From contig JAHBMJ010001239.1 in assembly GCA_018398765.1 (NCBI GenBank), positions 8,585 through 33,899 of the forward strand: DNA of 25,315 nt, written 5' to 3'. Both the position numbers and the translations under genes were made by a program. The notes under the pieces were generated by a model. It did not search any database, was not told the DNA's origin, and saw only the letters and a list, made by a program, of their open reading frames with translations. Numbering within the stretch: position 1 is the first letter of the stretch; the number at the start of each line of letters is the position of its first letter. This stretch comes from Chromera velia (taxonomy: Eukaryota > Sar > Chromeraceae). Of this stretch, positions 1 through 12,200 are shown piece by piece.

Positions 1-143
1 GGGGGGAAGAGTCAGTCAGCGAGCAACCGTACGTCGCTATCTTGCTTCTCCTTCCCTCCTTCCTTCTTTCTGTTTTTGTCCCTTCTTTTCCCCTCCTCAA
101 GCCCTCTTTCGTTTGTCAATTCTACTTCACTGTTGCCCGGCAG

Positions 144-911
144 TTGTCAGCGTTTCCTCGCGGCATCAATGAGGTCCCCCTCTACCTTTTCGTTGCTTCT
201 GTTCATGGCTGTGAGCGCATGTTTTGTGCCTCGTGACTGCTGCTGCTTCTTGTCAGTCACTGCCTCTCTTGTGCTGTATTGTGTGTCATTATCTTGCGTG
301 TACCTTTGATGTGTGCAGCTTGGCGACAGCCACGCAGTCCTTGCAAGTGCCTCTTTCCAGCACCCTGAGCTGGACCACCATCCTGTGATGCTCAAGGGTC
401 GCGTGCGCGCACATGCAGCAGTGAGTCAGATTAAGGGAAGGGGTGAGCTAGGGGAGCAATTCCTTTTTCAGGCAGGCTGTGTGTGCATGTAGCGGGCGAC
501 TTTTTCTTTCGTCGTGCTCTCATCCTTTCTTTCATTTTTTTCCTGCCTGCACCGCTTTCGGAAACTCGTTTCCTTTTTCTCCTTCTCTTCCCCCGCTGTG
601 TATCCGTCTTCATTTTTGTCCTCACTTCCTTTCCCTCTCTGTCTTTCTTTCTTTCTGTGCAGATCGGTGGGTACGACTGCCGTCGTCTTCCCAACGGGAA
701 GCTGAGGCTGACTGCCATCTGGCAATTGGACCTGAAGGTCCCTATGGCCCCCGACTTCATCGTCAAGCAGCTGCAGGCAAAGAGCGTGCACCATCTGGAG
801 AACCTTGTGGCCCGGTTCACCGGACAGGAGGTGCCTCATGTGGGGGGGAAGTCTACACGGAGACGGGGTGGGAGGAAGGGGGCGCACGGATTTGGAGGAA
901 AGCAGCATTGA
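144..911 (+). CDS. START-like lipid-binding domain protein, C-terminal exons (5' part outside window)
   Basis: Three exons are visible: 144-210, 319-420 and 663-911 (TGA stop), with introns 211-318 and 421-662. Donors are GTGAGC and GTGAGT; acceptors are pyrimidine-rich (for example TTTCTTTCTGTGCAG before 663). All phases agree: exon 319-420 is exactly 34 codons and joins in frame to the IGGYDCRRLPNGK segment. The spliced protein has the strand pattern of the C-terminal half of a START (StAR-related lipid transfer) domain: VLASASFQHPELD, then KGRVRAHAAIGGYDCRRLP, LTAIWQLDLKVP, and a final helix around FIVKQLQAKSVHHLENLVARF. START domains bind sterols, phospholipids or ceramide in a hydrophobic cavity; the ligand cannot be told here. 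The last 25 residues are a basic Gly/Arg/Lys tail unlike the domain. Bases 1-143 look like intron. Exon 144-210 is less certain than the other two. Family assignment is by pattern recognition only. Confidence 0.62.
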
Positions 912-1968
912 GAGGGAGGGAGAGAGGGAGACGGCAGGCAGCAATCGAAAGAATGGAAAAGCGAGCATATTCGAAAGAGACGGGAGGGAAGAGTTGAGGA
1001 TCGTTGACCCCTGTGGAATTTTTGTTCGGGGAATCAACCAATCAATCAATCAAGGTGTTTGAGAGGGAGAAATGGCAAGGGGAGTCGACGCCCCCCCCCG
1101 AGTTTTTTCACGTGTTTGCATTCATTTATTTGTTGCCTTTCTTTCCCTGTGCCATAATCAATCGACCTTGAAAGGTCACGTGCATCGTTTTTGTTGATTT
1201 GATTTGATTCCTCAGTTGCATGCTCTCTTTTCAGTTGCATGATAATTAACGCATGTGTTCTTTCTTCATGGGTGGGTCCTCTGCATCGTGTCTTAATGTC
1301 CATGTGTGAGTGAGCAATGCATATGCATGGGAACGCGCTGCGGCTGCTGACGGCAAAAGGAGCTTTCGGATAACACGGCCTAATCTTGTGGGAGTTTTGC
1401 CCTCACTCTTCCTAGCTGAGTCTTCGTTTCGTTTCTTCCACATTCTCTGAGACTGAGAGCCTCCCAGAAGACACTCAAGCAGTGAGTCTGTTAACCAAAA
1501 GATCCTCGAGCAAGTCAGCCGACTGCCCGCCTTCAAATCAGCGAGTGCTGTGAAGTCAAGTCCTTCTGGTTCGACCTTAGTTCGTTGGCCCCTTCGTTCG
1601 TTCATTTATGCGTTAATCCATTTGTGCACATATTTGACTCGCCTGGCATGCGTGAGTCGTCGTTAATTTCTTGCAAATGACCTCTCTTTGAAGTGAGTTG
1701 AGTGCTCATGCGTACGTACGTGCCCTAGCTGGCAAACGGACACTCCACCGTGAGGCTCATCAGAATGCTCCACTGGTGGTGTCGAACTGCTTGCTTGTTT
1801 TCAAAAGTCGGAGGGACCTTTCCAGTATGCATCAATTCTGCGTATGGTGAGGCTGGCAGTGGTTGACCGACTGCTGCTTTCAATCCCTTCGTTCATGCAC
1901 TTGGTTGAATCTATAGGATTAAGTTGTATGTTTTCCTGAATCCGGTCTCAACTAGGGTCTCAATGATC

Positions 1969-1995
1969 ATTGATTGATTTGATTGATTGATTGAT
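1969..1995. repeat. TTGA/ATTGATT tetranucleotide array
   Basis: About 27 bases of repeated TTGA units with one extra T interruption. It sits directly before the AT-rich patch. Confidence 0.8.
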
Positions 1996-2210
1996 ATGTT
2001 CCGCCCTAGGGCCTTCCCGCTATGTCTATCTGTCGCCATCATATAGCAGGGAAGTTACGGGTAATATTATTGAAGCGACTCAGAAATCAGATATATATTA
2101 ATTGAAAAAAAAATATAAATTTTGAGTTAATTGTGCATATAATACATAATATATATTTATTGATTTTTTTTTTTTTTGATTGATTTTTTTTATTTATTTA
2201 AAATTATTAA

Positions 2211-2283
2211 AGTTTACTAGTAGTTAGACTAAGTTAGTATGGTTGATACTAAAACCATTGATTCAATATATTAGTAGTAAACT
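2211..2283. repeat. AT-rich fold-back (nested inverted repeat)
   Basis: AGTTTACTA (2211-2219) is the exact reverse complement of TAGTAAACT (2275-2283). Inside it, TTAGTAT (2234-2240) pairs with ATACTAA (2246-2252) around a 5-nt loop. The two nested stems share one centre region, giving an imperfect 73-bp palindrome within an AT-rich patch. It could be a decayed MITE-like element or simply an extruding hairpin. Confidence 0.6.
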
Positions 2284-3269
2284 GAAACATAGCTTGAATC
2301 TTTTGTTACATAATTTTAAAGTGATGTGTTATACTTTTTTATTCATACAATGTTAATTGTTTTGGAACGACTTTTTCAAGTCTTTTTACTAGTTTTTTTA
2401 TGATTGTTCTGCTCGATTGTTCAGACTCTTTCAATCTAGCTTTCAATGGTTTACAACTATAGGTGATTGACAATGTGCACTTTTGCCTTCAAAGACGAAA
2501 AAAGGTTTGCGAGTCTTAAAATAGTAGAAAACACACAACGACTTCCATTTGTTACACCGCCGGTTTACCTGCACGCACGCGTTGCCATACAACACAAGGC
2601 ATGCAGTCACCTAGGCAGTCACAAAGCAGTCTCATGCGTCATGCACGCTGTACACACGCGGCAACGCGATCGTACAAATCGATCCGGAGTCGCACTATTG
2701 AGCGGAGATTTGAGCAGCCGCTTGACCGCTTGCACAAAAATGATTAAACAATCTGAGGTGTGATCGCTTTTGACGACTCAATGACGACCTGGCACCTGAA
2801 TGATCGGGGCCTTCCACGAGGAAGCGCTAGAGAAAGCGCGAGGGAGAGGAAGAATGGCGACAACTCTTTCGAGCTGCCAACACGAAGTTAGTCTGAACCC
2901 GGCCCAGCTACTCAGTGTCCCCCCGAGCTCCCTCCTCTCGCAATCAACCTGCACGCACAACACACGCATCGAAGAGATAATGTGTAAGTCAATGCTTTGC
3001 ACACAAGTCTGCCACTTTGCCAGTACAATCCGTGAATAGATGGGAAGCCTAAAAAACCAAGCTGTCGTCTACCAAAAACAAGAACAGACATCTGAGATTC
3101 TCTGAATCGGTTATGCACGGACAAACCAGGCCATCACACTCTGCCAGGTCTCTCTTATGCTTCTATTGAATCCAATTTTTTTTTTTTTTAAGAAGAGCCC
3201 CAAACCAGAGTGCACAGTCTGAACCTCTGCATGTACCCTTTTCCTGTCCCATCCCATTCATACCTGTTT

Positions 3270-6200
3270 TCAACTTCCTCTCTCTCCTTCAGTGGCAGCC
3301 AATTTTTTCAGAATGTCCTCTGTCTTCTTGCAAGCGTCGTCGACCTTTTCGAGCAGCTCTTTCCCTGTCAGGCTCTCTTTCGGCAAAGGAGGAAAAGAGG
3401 AAGAAGAGGAAAGAGCCTCCTCCCCCCCCATCTGATGCTCCAAGAACCCCTCCCACTTTCGCATCTCCTTAACCTGCTCCCAGGACTTATCAGGCAGAAA
3501 GTACTCGGAGCTCTTCACCAACAGACCCAACAGAGCTCCAACATCGACACGAGACTCTGACCCCCATGGAAAAGGGCCCTTGTGGAGGACGTCTGTTCGA
3601 ATGACGTCAATGAACCCTCTCTGTGACCCCCCCTCCCCCTTCCCCATACTCGAAAGAACACTCTCGAGGGCCCGGAGGACATTCAATGCCTTCTCCTTCT
3701 GCTGCACAGTCAGGGGGGGTGGTTCTTTCGTCTGCTTGTCGGACGCCTGTGCGGTTGGCGCAGCTGCGGTATGCTGATGATGAAAGGCCTGTTTGAACAA
3801 GGCGGACACCGGCTTCACAAGTCTACAGAGACAGTGAAAGGAGGGACGGAAACCAAACGCATGAGGCAAACCTGACTCCGCCCCCCCCGAATTCAATAGG
3901 CGCCCCGACTTAAGGGAAAGGAGCGAGACGGCCCGGAAGAAGGCCAGGAAGAATCGGAGCAGAGGGAATGAACTGCTGGATGGCGGAATTGGGTTTGCCT
4001 GGAAAGCCTTTGCGAGGGGTAAAACGAGGGGAAGAAGACCATACGGATCGTCTGTCTGACCCCCTCCGCCCCCCCTCCCCCCTGCGAGACGGTCCTTGAC
4101 CTTCTGAACCCCGCACTTCCAGTCAGCCTGATCCAGGCATAGGAAGACGAAGTCTAGCACGAGGCAACGAAGGATCCGAGAGAGATCAGTGACGGTGGCA
4201 GTGTCTTCACCACATTTCTCTGCTGTTACCACGCAGTATTCTGCAGAAGTGGCCAGCAGAGAAATCCAGTACTCAACGTGGGAAGATGCCCCCCCTGTCT
4301 GAGCCTGAATCTTCCAGAGACAACGGGCAAGACAGGCACGGAGGGAGACGAAAAGCTCGCAGACTGATGCGCGCTCATAAAGATTCCCCTCCACCCCTCC
4401 TCCCACGGTGGCTGTCAGGAGACTGTCGCACAGAGCCTCCTCTCTTGCCATGTCATTCCATGAGTGAGGTGCTTTGATGGTTTTCTGGGGGGGCGGCGGC
4501 ACTCGCCCGTCGACAGTGAAGGGGAGTTTTTCTTTCAGATACCTGCGCGCATGGACACACGCGCACACACAGACAAACACACAGACAGACTGCATGGTTT
4601 CTTTCTTTCTTTTCAGTTGCCCATCCACAGACAGACCGAAACAGAAAAGCACGCAGACGCTCACTCTCACTCTCTCTCTCACACACATACAGACACACAG
4701 AGAGAGAAAGAGAGAGAAATGGAAGAGCTGCCTGGGACAGATAGCCACTGAAGAAAAAAAACAAAAAAGAGGAAGAGACGGGCAGGACGGCTTTACGACA
4801 GAACTCAGAGAAGCTGTGCATGCATTTCTGTGTGAAAGGAAGGAAGGAAGGAACTTGATGAAGCCTTCAGGCAACCCAACTGACCCTTCAGGCCAAGAGA
4901 GCCAGTATTTCTCAATGTACAGGGCCATCTGTACGAACAGCAGCCGCTTCCCCCTCGGTCCTTTCTTCGACCTAAACACTTTCTGAAATAACGCGAGGGA
5001 CCAGCTGCTGGCTTTTCTGCTGTCTTCTTCTTCACCGTCTAATCGTCTCAGCTCTTGCACTCGGTGTATGTGCGCACGCGCTCTCTGTACGGGAAAACTC
5101 AACCCGTAAGGGGACCCATCGAGAGTTGTCAGGACGACCAAGTGCGAGAAGGGGACCTGCCGGTTGCGAATCACCTCGTCGTACTTGTGAGTCAGAAAGC
5201 CGAACAGCCTCCCCAGAGAAGAGGGGGGAGAGGAAGAGGACTCTGAGGAAGAAGGGGGCTTGTCGATAGTCAGGAGACCTGAGGGACAAGCACAGTAGGA
5301 AGAAAGCGGGTTTGCGCTATCAGTCAGAGTATTCTTTCTGCACATCAGCATATTCACCTGAACCCAAGAGGCCGGCCGGGTGAAAAGAAAAGAAAAGCGT
5401 GTAGGCGGAGGATACATGCAGCGAGGGAGGGAGGCTGCAGATGCAGGCACAAGAAGAAAGGCTGAGTCCCTGCAGGGTCATAATCGAAACGGGTGAAGAG
5501 CAAATCTGTTCGCCTGTGTGCATGTCGGAATCATTTTCCGTTCTTCCTCCTCATCAGTACTGCCTAAGGAACTCGAGTAGTCACTGCCTAGTATCTCACT
5601 AAGAAATGACTCACCATTTCTGTCCGTCAACAATGTTGCAGCACAGCCGACAGCGAAAAGGTAATCGAGTTTCGCTTGGTCTCCCTCCCTCTCGTTCAGA
5701 AAGTTACACACCCATTCGCCCCTCCACCCCGACGCCTCCTTCGTCACTTCCACGATCACATAAACGGCCGCCGTCCAAAGGAGCGACACGGGATCCTGAT
5801 ATGCCGCATTGCTGCCGTCTCCGATCACGTCAAGGTCATGTCCCAAAACCCAGGACAACGCCTGGCGACAACAGGCCACAGGGACCGAATCGTCGCCCAA
5901 CTCGAACGCTGCATCCACACACCCATCCATCCATCCATCCATCCATCCAACCATGCATGATTCAATTTTATGGAGGTGGAACAGAAAAAAAAAACACACG
6001 CACCAGACAGAATACCAGACCAACGAGAAGGGTACCAACATTCAGAGTCCTCAGGAGTGGCTCTCTGTATGGAAATCTTTGTCCTTCGGCGTCAATTAGT
6101 ACATTTCCACTGTGCTCTGCTGTTTTTCTTCTTCGTCCCGTCAGAACAGCGCACAACAAACCCAAGAGCACACCAAAATGACTGCAACCCGTGGTCACTT

Positions 6201-9200
6201 GTGTCATCTCTTCTCGCTCTCAAACTGTGGCAGTCAGACAACTCCAGAACCTTCTTTGCTTCAAAAATTCGAAGCACAAAGGCACAAATGAAACGAAGTG
6301 ACCGCCAAGCAAGTCCAAGTACGCTCCCCCCCACGCCCATATACAATTATATCCTCCGACCGACCGACCGACCGACCGACCCTCGATGATTTGGCAGATT
6401 CCGTCGATGATCTCGGGGTCCATGCTCACACCCGCAAGAGCGGGGAGGCTGACAAGAATGTCGCATGCAAATAAATGTCTTGCGACCATGCGCACTTTCC
6501 TGAACGCCCGTGTAGCCTCCTCGTTCCCCTCTGCGCGTCTCTCGAATTCTTGCAGGTATGCGAGAAACCCCACCATCGCCCCCCCGTCCCTGCCCTGGCC
6601 GTCCTCCCCCAAAAGGAACAACTTAACTTCCTCCACCACTTCCCGACCGACCAAGAGGTCCATCTGCAGACCCTCAGTCCGAAACGGATCGGACCTCCTC
6701 AAGGGAGGAGAGCAAACAAGGGCACAGTCAAGGCAAGACCTCAACAGCTCTTTCGGTCGGTAATGGATGAACCTCCAAAACTCCCTGAGAGTCTCCTCCA
6801 TCTTCGTTGCTGCCTCCTTCGCGTGTTCTGCTGCTTCTCTTGCCTCTGGAGGTGGGGGAGCTTTGAGGAGACAGGCTTCTGCGTGGACCTTCAAGCGGAT
6901 GAGACTGAGAAGCGTGGGGCCCCGGAAAGAGGTCAAACGGAGTGAGGGGGTGAAGGAATGAATAAGGAAGGGGAGCGAGGAGTGGATCTCGCGGCGTGAC
7001 AGCGAGGTGTCGGAGAAGTTATCGAGGACCTGACCAGGCAGGCAAAGACGGACGGTTTCAAGAATCAACTCTCCCCTGTCTGCAATGTACTCCCCGCTCT
7101 CCTCCCCTTTGATCGCGAAAGCAGAAACAAAATTGTCCAACCGAAAGAAAGAGGCAGTGGTTCGAACGGACTTCAGTTGCTTCAGCACCTTCCACTGTTG
7201 CTGCAGGGGGAAAGAGACTCAGAAAAGGGAAGACAGCAGGGAGCAAGCGGATGAGCTTAGCAAAGAAAAGCGAGAAACATGGAACGAGTTTATCCCACAC
7301 GAAATTGGATGGCAACAAAACCGAAACGTAACTAATCGGATGCATGGATGGGGAACAAAAGAAAAATCGTCAGTCACGATGAGCAGGAATTTTAGGCCGC
7401 CAAGCTGACGGAGACAGAAGAATCAGTACATGCGTGTAGTCACACAACCCCTCTCTCCGAAGGAACGCATACGCAGGATGAAAACAAGGTGGAAACGCAG
7501 ACACAAGAGAAGCACAAGATGCAAAACAGCAAGCAGGTCATGGAAACTAACAGAAAGAGCTCGGATATATCTGTGCCGGACAGCAAGCAGACCCACCTCC
7601 CATCCGAACAGCTTTTCGAGTTCTGCCAAGATGGTTGGGGACACCTCTCCCCTCACAGTGTCCTCCATCCATTTTTCGAATCCCTCCACTCCCACTCGAA
7701 TCTGCTCAGAGACCCGACGAGCCTGTTTGAGGACTTCAATCACACCCACCACAGGGAGTGTCTCACCTTCCTCCCCATCCTCTGACTGACGACATCCGAG
7801 AGGGAAGAGACGTCTGCCCTTAGAGGTCTTTCCGAGAACCAAGTTGAGAACAGACTGGAGGTCAAGGTGGCCGATCTCAAATCGGCGATTCGGGTTGCGC
7901 ATCAAACGGGGGCCCAGTAGGGTGAGTGAGAATGCAAAGGACTTGCACAGAGAAGCACCGAATTTCCTCTTCCTGCCTCTCTCTGTGCTCCCCCCACTTT
8001 CCGCACTCGACTGAACTAGGCGATCCGACCACTTCTTCGTTTTGTCTGTCAATTTGTAGAAAGAAGGAGGCGAGACCCCCATACAGATGCATGCCAAGGA
8101 AGCAAGCAGTGACAAAAGCAGGGGGGCATAGCTCGAATCCGAGAGGGAGGTCTCTCCTCCCTCCAACTGTCTGCAGAGATCTGTCACGATGTTCTCGAGG
8201 TTTTCTTGAAAGACAGACCAGTCCAGAGCAGACTTGACAAAAGAACAGGGAAGGTCTTGTCGACCACACGCGAGCGCAAGACAGAAAAGAAAGAGTGTGT
8301 GATCAACGAACGACCCCCCCTCCTTTGTTGAAGACAAACGAGACTCAACGAACTGGAACACACGCTCTGCCCGTCCCCTTCCCGTGCCCCCCCCCTCGGC
8401 TGCCCCCCTCAGGTCGACAACGACCCTCCCGAGGGAATCTGCCAACGCGACCACATCGAGGATCTCAGCAAACAGAGCGGACTCGCCCTTTGCCTGCACG
8501 CACGCACACAGCCAATTCTCAATCAAGGAGGAAGGGAAACCGAGGTGGTCGGATACCAGATCTAGAGTGTCAGAGACATGACGCACTTTTCTTTTCTTTC
8601 CCCTCCCTTCTTACTTTGACAGACAGACGATGGACGGACGGACGGACTGACTGACAGATAGACAAAGAGACCGCCAGCCAAATAGACGCAGACAAGTACA
8701 CTGGGACAAAAAGACAGGCTGAAAGTCACACAAACGAATGAACACCCCGGACGTAAATAGGCATACCAAATGCATGCACAAACAGACGCACACGTGGGAA
8801 AAATGCAGACCGACCGACCATCCAGAATACGACCCATTTCTCCGCCCTCTCCCCGAGGCATTCGCTTTCAACAAGAGAAGCAACGGACGTCTCCCCCCAC
8901 ACCCGTCTCCACTCCTGCGTCTCCTGCTGCAACGACTCCAGATTCACGTGCCCACACTTCACAAGCTCACTCTCTTTGTTGGAGGAATCGAGACCCCCTC
9001 CCGTTCTTCCCCTTACCGGCGCACTGGCTGCAGGTCTCATCGCTTCTTCCAACACTCGCACGTTGACACAAGGAACACCCCAGCTGACTGTGTGACTGAA
9101 CGCGTAGAATCTCTCCAAGGCAACGTACACAAGCTCGGAAGTGCCGCCCCCCCCCGACTCGAGAAGGTCGGTCACGTGGAGGACCGTGAAGTCCTTCACA

Positions 9201-12200
9201 CACTTTCGAAGGAGGACGCTCACAACAGAGGACGACACTGCGAGGGCAGAGAGATCGTATGGGTTCTTTCCGTCGAAAGGGATGGCACCGCTCTCAACGG
9301 CAGCAGAGAGGAGGAGACGGGGAACGAAGACACTGCAGAAGGAGCGCCACTCCTTGGCAGGTTTCGCGAGGGCGTTTTTATCTTTCAATTCTTTCTTTGC
9401 CTCCATCCACACCCTATCACACACCTCCGTGAGGGAAGACACCAGAGAACTCCCCCAGTCCCCAATCTCGGTGATGCCCCCAGAAGGACAGGGACAAACC
9501 AACAATACCAGCCGGAGTGCAAGCAGCATCAGGCGACTCGCACCTTCTTGCTCTTGCGCTGCCTGAGGGAACGCTCCCCAGGCCCCCCTTCCCCTTCTGC
9601 TGCCCACCTCAGGCGACTGACGGCAACAGAAGGCAAACCGTCGGAGGGCTCTGAGGCGGCGGCCTCCATTGTTGCCCCCATTCTCTCTTCTTCCCCCCTG
9701 CCCCCCCTCGCCCCTCCCACTCTCCTCTTCTTCTTCCTCTGAAGACTGGGGGGTCGGAATCACCCCACAGAGAGAAAAGACCCCCAACGCCAGGGGAGTG
9801 AACAGGAGGACAGGGATGCGGCTGCAGAGAAGGAAGACATCAAGGGAAGGGGGAAGGGGGGGGAAAGGGGGATGTAGGGTATAAGGTGAAAATTCAATGC
9901 ATTCGTCCGAAGAGGGCAGTGATTCGAACGAGGGCAGGAACACGCCGAAAAGAAGCAGAGCACTGTGCCATGTGGGCTGAGACAGATAACCAATCATCTC
10001 ATTTGGCTTACTCCCCCCTCCGACATTTCAGCTTTCTTTTCCCCTCCTTTCTTCCTTCCGTTCCTTTTTTCGTTCCCGTTCCCCCACTGCTTTGTTCCAT
10101 GCCTCTTTGCAGCTGCCTTCTGCTTGTACAATTTGCTTCCAGGGTCAATAGACGACACTCATTGTGTATGGATCGGAGGAATGCGTTTGGAGACTAAGTA
10201 TTGATTTCATGATGGCCTGTATGCTGATTATCCAGACTAACCGACTGACTCACTGGCAGACTGACTGAGTGAGTGATTTACAAGCAGGCACGCAAACATA
10301 AAGGAAGGCAGGTAGACGCAAAAATGAATTGACAAAGGCACAGGCAGACACAAGAAAGAAAGGGGGAGAGAGAAAGGGAGAAGAGCAAGAGACGAAAAGA
10401 AACCACAAAAAAAGGAACAATCAGAGAGAAGTGGCACGTTCCCATTTGACGACGTCCTCATCAAGACAAACTCACTCACATGGGCTTCCACGACGCCGCA
10501 GGACCCGCGTGTCGTTCTGCGTTCTTCATTACTCTCTCTGCCGATCGAAGCACTGCAATTGCAGTCGCAACACTCCAGAGAACCCTTGCCTCCCCTGGAG
10601 GAGGAGCGGCAGCCCCCTCATCCTCCCCCCCCCATATGAGCCCCAACCGGACCCAAAAAGAGCGGAACGAGGGAGGACCCGAATTCCCCCCCCTCCCCGT
10701 CTCCCCCCCCGAAGGGAAGGACGGCCGTCTCCGTGCCGTCTCCGCATGATGCGGGAGAAGGTCTAGAGACAACGCACGAGCAAGGGGAGTTTCCCACCAC
10801 TCCGTCACTGCCCGCGTCACAATCTCGAGACCCACTCTCCCTTCCTCCTGACTTCGTTCATCCATAGTTCCCGCTGCTGCCGCTGCCTCTGCAACGAAGC
10901 TGTGGAGGTACCGCTCGTTTCTCTGCAGCAGGAGTGCAAACTCCCTGCAGTCCTCTTCCCATCTCTGCTCTGTTGTCCTCAAACCGATATCTGTCCACTT
11001 TTCGAGAGTGGATCGGAGAACGTTCTCGACTCCTATTCGTCCAAGAACCAAAACCCCCTCCGTACCCCCTTCAACCCCTCCCTCTCCCTCTGTTGAAGGA
11101 AGGACAAAAGGACGGAGAAGAGACCTCAGGGGGTCAAGAAGACGATTGAGAGACTCAGGGAAGACCTCAGAGGAAATGAAGGGAAAGGGATCAGAACACC
11201 CTCCGAAAAACAAAGGCCGTTCAAGGAGTGACATCACTGTCTGGTCCCTCTCCCCCCCCTCCCCTTCACTGCGGAGTCTAGGAGATGAAGGAGACAGACT
11301 GCTGCTGGACCCCCCTATGATCTCATCTCCCATCACCCCCTCTCCCGCCTGTGGCATCGGCTCGTCATCGTCGCTCTGGGCTTTCTCCCTTTTCCCTCCT
11401 CTCCCCCTGCGAGGACCGATATCTTCCCCCCACAGCCACCCGCCTCCTCCCCCCCCTCCCCCTCCGCCCCCCCGACCTCCTCGAGCACGCGCACGGCGCC
11501 TCGCAGCATCCGCTGCAGCAGCAGCAGGGGGCCGCTTCTGGTTGGCGCTTTCAGAAAGAGCGGTTGTGAATAGATCTGCAAAAGGTGAGGTAGCAAGGTT
11601 GTTTTCCTCCTGTGGGTGGAGAGCGATGAGACGGCGGCTGTCACCCGACAGCACTCTCTGAACACCCGTCGGATCCACACAGAGACGCTTGTTCTTTTGA
11701 TTCCGACCCGCGGCAGCGGCACCACCAGGGGGAGCACGGTGTCCCCTTCGGTGGGGAGGCAGACGGGGGTCGTTCTTGGCTTTTCCCTTCTTTTTATATC
11801 CGTCTCCGTCTCTGTCCGTCTGTTTTCTTTCTCGAGATCGCCCCCGTTTCTGTCCCCCCTTAGGACTGTCTGATATCTCTCTAAGGGGGTCTCTCAGACG
11901 TCTCCGTTCTCTCTCCTCCCGCTCCCTTCGCTTTCTCTCGTCTCTCTCTTCATCGTTCTCTCTTATTTTCTTTTGCTTCCTCACCTCTTTCACTTGAGCC
12001 GCATCACCATACAGGCAACCCGTTTCGTTAATACTGCCGTCACTGTGCTCCGACAAATCTTCACTATCGCTAACGACAAAGTCAGTGTAGTCTCTATCGG
12101 CATCGGAACCTTCGAGGTCAACGCCAGACAGCAGGGAGCTACCGGAGGAGCGGGAGCAATCGCGTGGTGGTCGCCTATCATCCCCTTCCTCCTCGAGGAC

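Larger units (their letters stand above)
912..3269. other. Convergent intergenic region
   Basis: This stretch separates the 3' ends of the START-like gene (+) and the large gene (-), so it should hold both 3' UTRs. I see no convincing exon. Composition changes sharply: about 2060-2460 is very AT-rich with poly-T and poly-A runs and a fold-back sequence (2211-2283), whereas 2500-3200 returns to the average of the window. ORFs in 2467-3124 on both strands start at non-ATG codons or overlap each other and read like chance frames. Short ATCA/ATTGA arrays lie near 1030-1052 and 1969-1995. Confidence 0.6.

Noticed and set aside
2467..2763. 98-codon plus-strand ORF in the first intergenic region
   Set aside because: Begins with TTG, not ATG; no splice-signal context and no recognisable motif.
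3851..3899. Possible extra 49-nt intron in the last exon of the large gene (GTTTGCC...CTGTAG)
   Set aside because: The acceptor looks good, but removing 49 nt breaks the long downstream frame, so I left it as coding.
9529..9720. Alternative minus-strand frame in exon 4 (SVAVSRLRWAAEGEGG...)
   Set aside because: Looks protein-like, but using it needs two further weak splice sites; the chosen frame joins both neighbours in phase without them.
8738..9742. 334-codon plus-strand ORF
   Set aside because: It lies antisense to exon 4 of the large gene and is Arg/Pro/His-rich, as expected for the complement of a GC-rich coding exon. No domain is visible.
11008..11661. 217-codon plus-strand ORF with a long poly-Pro run
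   Set aside because: It is the complement of exon 3; poly-Pro is only the opposite strand of the poly-Gly tract.
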